DNA of 64,000 nt from Polaribacter sp. HaHaR_3_91. Lineage in GTDB: Bacteria; Bacteroidota; Bacteroidia; Flavobacteriales; Flavobacteriaceae. The notes beneath the pieces are model-generated. The model saw only the letters and a program-made list of their open reading frames with translations. It was not told the origin of the DNA and did not search any database. The number at the start of each line of letters is the position of its first letter. Position 1 is the stretch's first letter. Below, piece by piece: positions 63,447 to 64,000 of this stretch. A program made the translations under genes and the position numbers. Location of the stretch: contig NZ_CP058986.1 in NCBI RefSeq assembly GCF_019278525.1, positions 1,302,001 through 1,366,000 of the forward strand. The letters are read 5' to 3'.

Positions 63447-64000
63447 TTAGAATAATCTGCTGCATAAATCTCCGGGAGCTTCAAAGTCACCAATAATAAT
63501 GTTGTCTGAGTTAAATGTATAATCATATTCATAAGAATTACCTCCAAAATATACTTTGTATTTTTGGGACACTCCTATATGTGCGTTATAGATGTAGCCT
63601 TTTCCAGCATAAGTGTATCCAACCCATCTCCAGTATGTATAAGTTCTACCATAGTAAGTGTAGCTTTCTTGTCTGTATAAGTATAAAAAAGGATTTAATA
63701 CTTTGTCTCCACATTTGGCTTGAAATTGTATGTTGATATTTCTTACGTCCGGCTTCGGAGGAATGGAATTAGAAAATGTAGAACCATCTATATTTATAGT
63801 GTTATTACTACAACCATCAAAAGTATCTGAAGTATATAATAAAACTCTATTGCTGTCATATCTACTACCAGAATATAATTTAATTTTTAGGTTTTGGTTA
63901 GGTGTTCTGTAATATCCATTAGAATTATCTTTAGTTTTAGATATCTGTATATCCCTATTAGCGATAACTTGACCATTATGTGCATAAACTAGGTCGTAGC
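63447..64000 (-). CDS. Partial secreted-type protein, start beyond the right edge
   Basis: One minus-strand frame is open from the window edge to a TAA at 63447-63449, about 183 codons. There is no start codon in the window for the long frame, so the N-terminus is missing. The translation is rich in Tyr, Asn and Gly with segments such as GYYRTPNQNLKIKLYSG, YTYYGRTYTYWRWVGYTY and DFEAPGDLCSRLF. It reads like beta-sandwich or Ig-like material of an envelope or secreted protein, with three Cys. A terminator follows its stop. I do not recognise the family. Confidence 0.7.
   Translation of the reverse strand, partial: YDLVYAHNGQVIANRDIQISKTKDNSNGYYRTPNQNLKIKLYSGSRYDSNRVLLYTSDTFDGCSNNTINIDGSTFSNSIPPKPDVRNINIQFQAKCGDKVLNPFLYLYRQESYTYYGRTYTYWRWVGYTYAGKGYIYNAHIGVSQKYKVYFGGNSYEYDYTFNSDNIIIGDFEAPGDLCSRLF

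Noticed and set aside
63515-63912. Two plus-strand ORFs near the right edge
   Set aside because: They are antisense to the long open minus-strand frame, which reads as a real protein and has a terminator.

Overview
The window looks like chromosome of a marine member of the Flavobacteriaceae, with a Polaribacter-like gene content. This is inferred from several signs. The DNA is very AT-rich. Translation starts lack clear Shine-Dalgarno sequences. Many genes have the Bacteroidetes -7 promoter element TAnnTTTG a short distance upstream. Gene blocks typical of the family are present: rsfS-ftsH-LUD-cdsA-psd-ACBP, parA-parB-DUF5683-dapB-lepB-WbqC, and DUF4834-YfhO. So are many Bacteroidetes-only families. 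I saw no rRNA, tRNA, CRISPR array, insertion sequence or prophage.

Layout. 1-2.4 kb: a helicase cut by the left edge, fused to DUF3427 and a LexA-like S24 domain; it is the most accessory-looking gene here. 2.5-7 kb: a SulP anion transporter, a NUDIX hydrolase divergent from pyrE, an SRPBCC protein and birA. 7.1-12.4 kb: a seven-gene operon for ribosome silencing, membrane proteolysis (FtsH) and phospholipid synthesis (CdsA, Psd, an acyl-CoA-binding protein). 12.4-16.6 kb: an epimerase-like protein, a VWA/MoxR-type ATPase pair and a YdeI-like protein. 16.9-21.2 kb: a disaccharide cluster with a HAD phosphatase fused to a glycosidase, a GT4 synthase close to the mannosylfructose-/sucrose-phosphate synthases, and a fructokinase. 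21.2-25.7 kb: a TIKI/TraB-like lipoprotein, an M28 peptidase, and a RimB-like protease/RimK/aspartoacylase-like operon for amino-acid ligation and removal. 26-34.6 kb: a beta-hydroxyacid dehydrogenase, an FAD-dependent dehydrogenase, a PPK2 kinase, a DEDDh exonuclease and a GH3/serine-hydrolase fusion, with structured intergenic elements around it. 34.8-41.2 kb: minus-strand housekeeping and envelope genes. 41.4-48 kb: a membrane-protein/glycosyltransferase/flippase operon. 48-54.5 kb: a Crp-family regulator and the partition/dapB/lepB block. 54.7-63.3 kb: peptidases, a nitroreductase, a DUF2851 protein, a metzincin protease and a fused E1 alpha/beta 2-oxoacid dehydrogenase. A secreted-looking minus-strand gene is cut by the right edge and has no start codon inside the window.

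Non-coding structure is rich for a core region. Two strong plus-strand terminators lie inside the coding 3' ends of convergent neighbours. Several intrinsic terminators lie between genes. A long structured element occurs twice in opposite orientations around the GH3 gene. A short GAGCGnAGTnGAGA repeat occurs four times. Two related spacers sit between minus-strand genes, one holding five copies of a heptamer. Two divergent gene pairs have overlapping or mirror-image promoters. Calls rest on reading motifs and family resemblance by eye; no database search was run.
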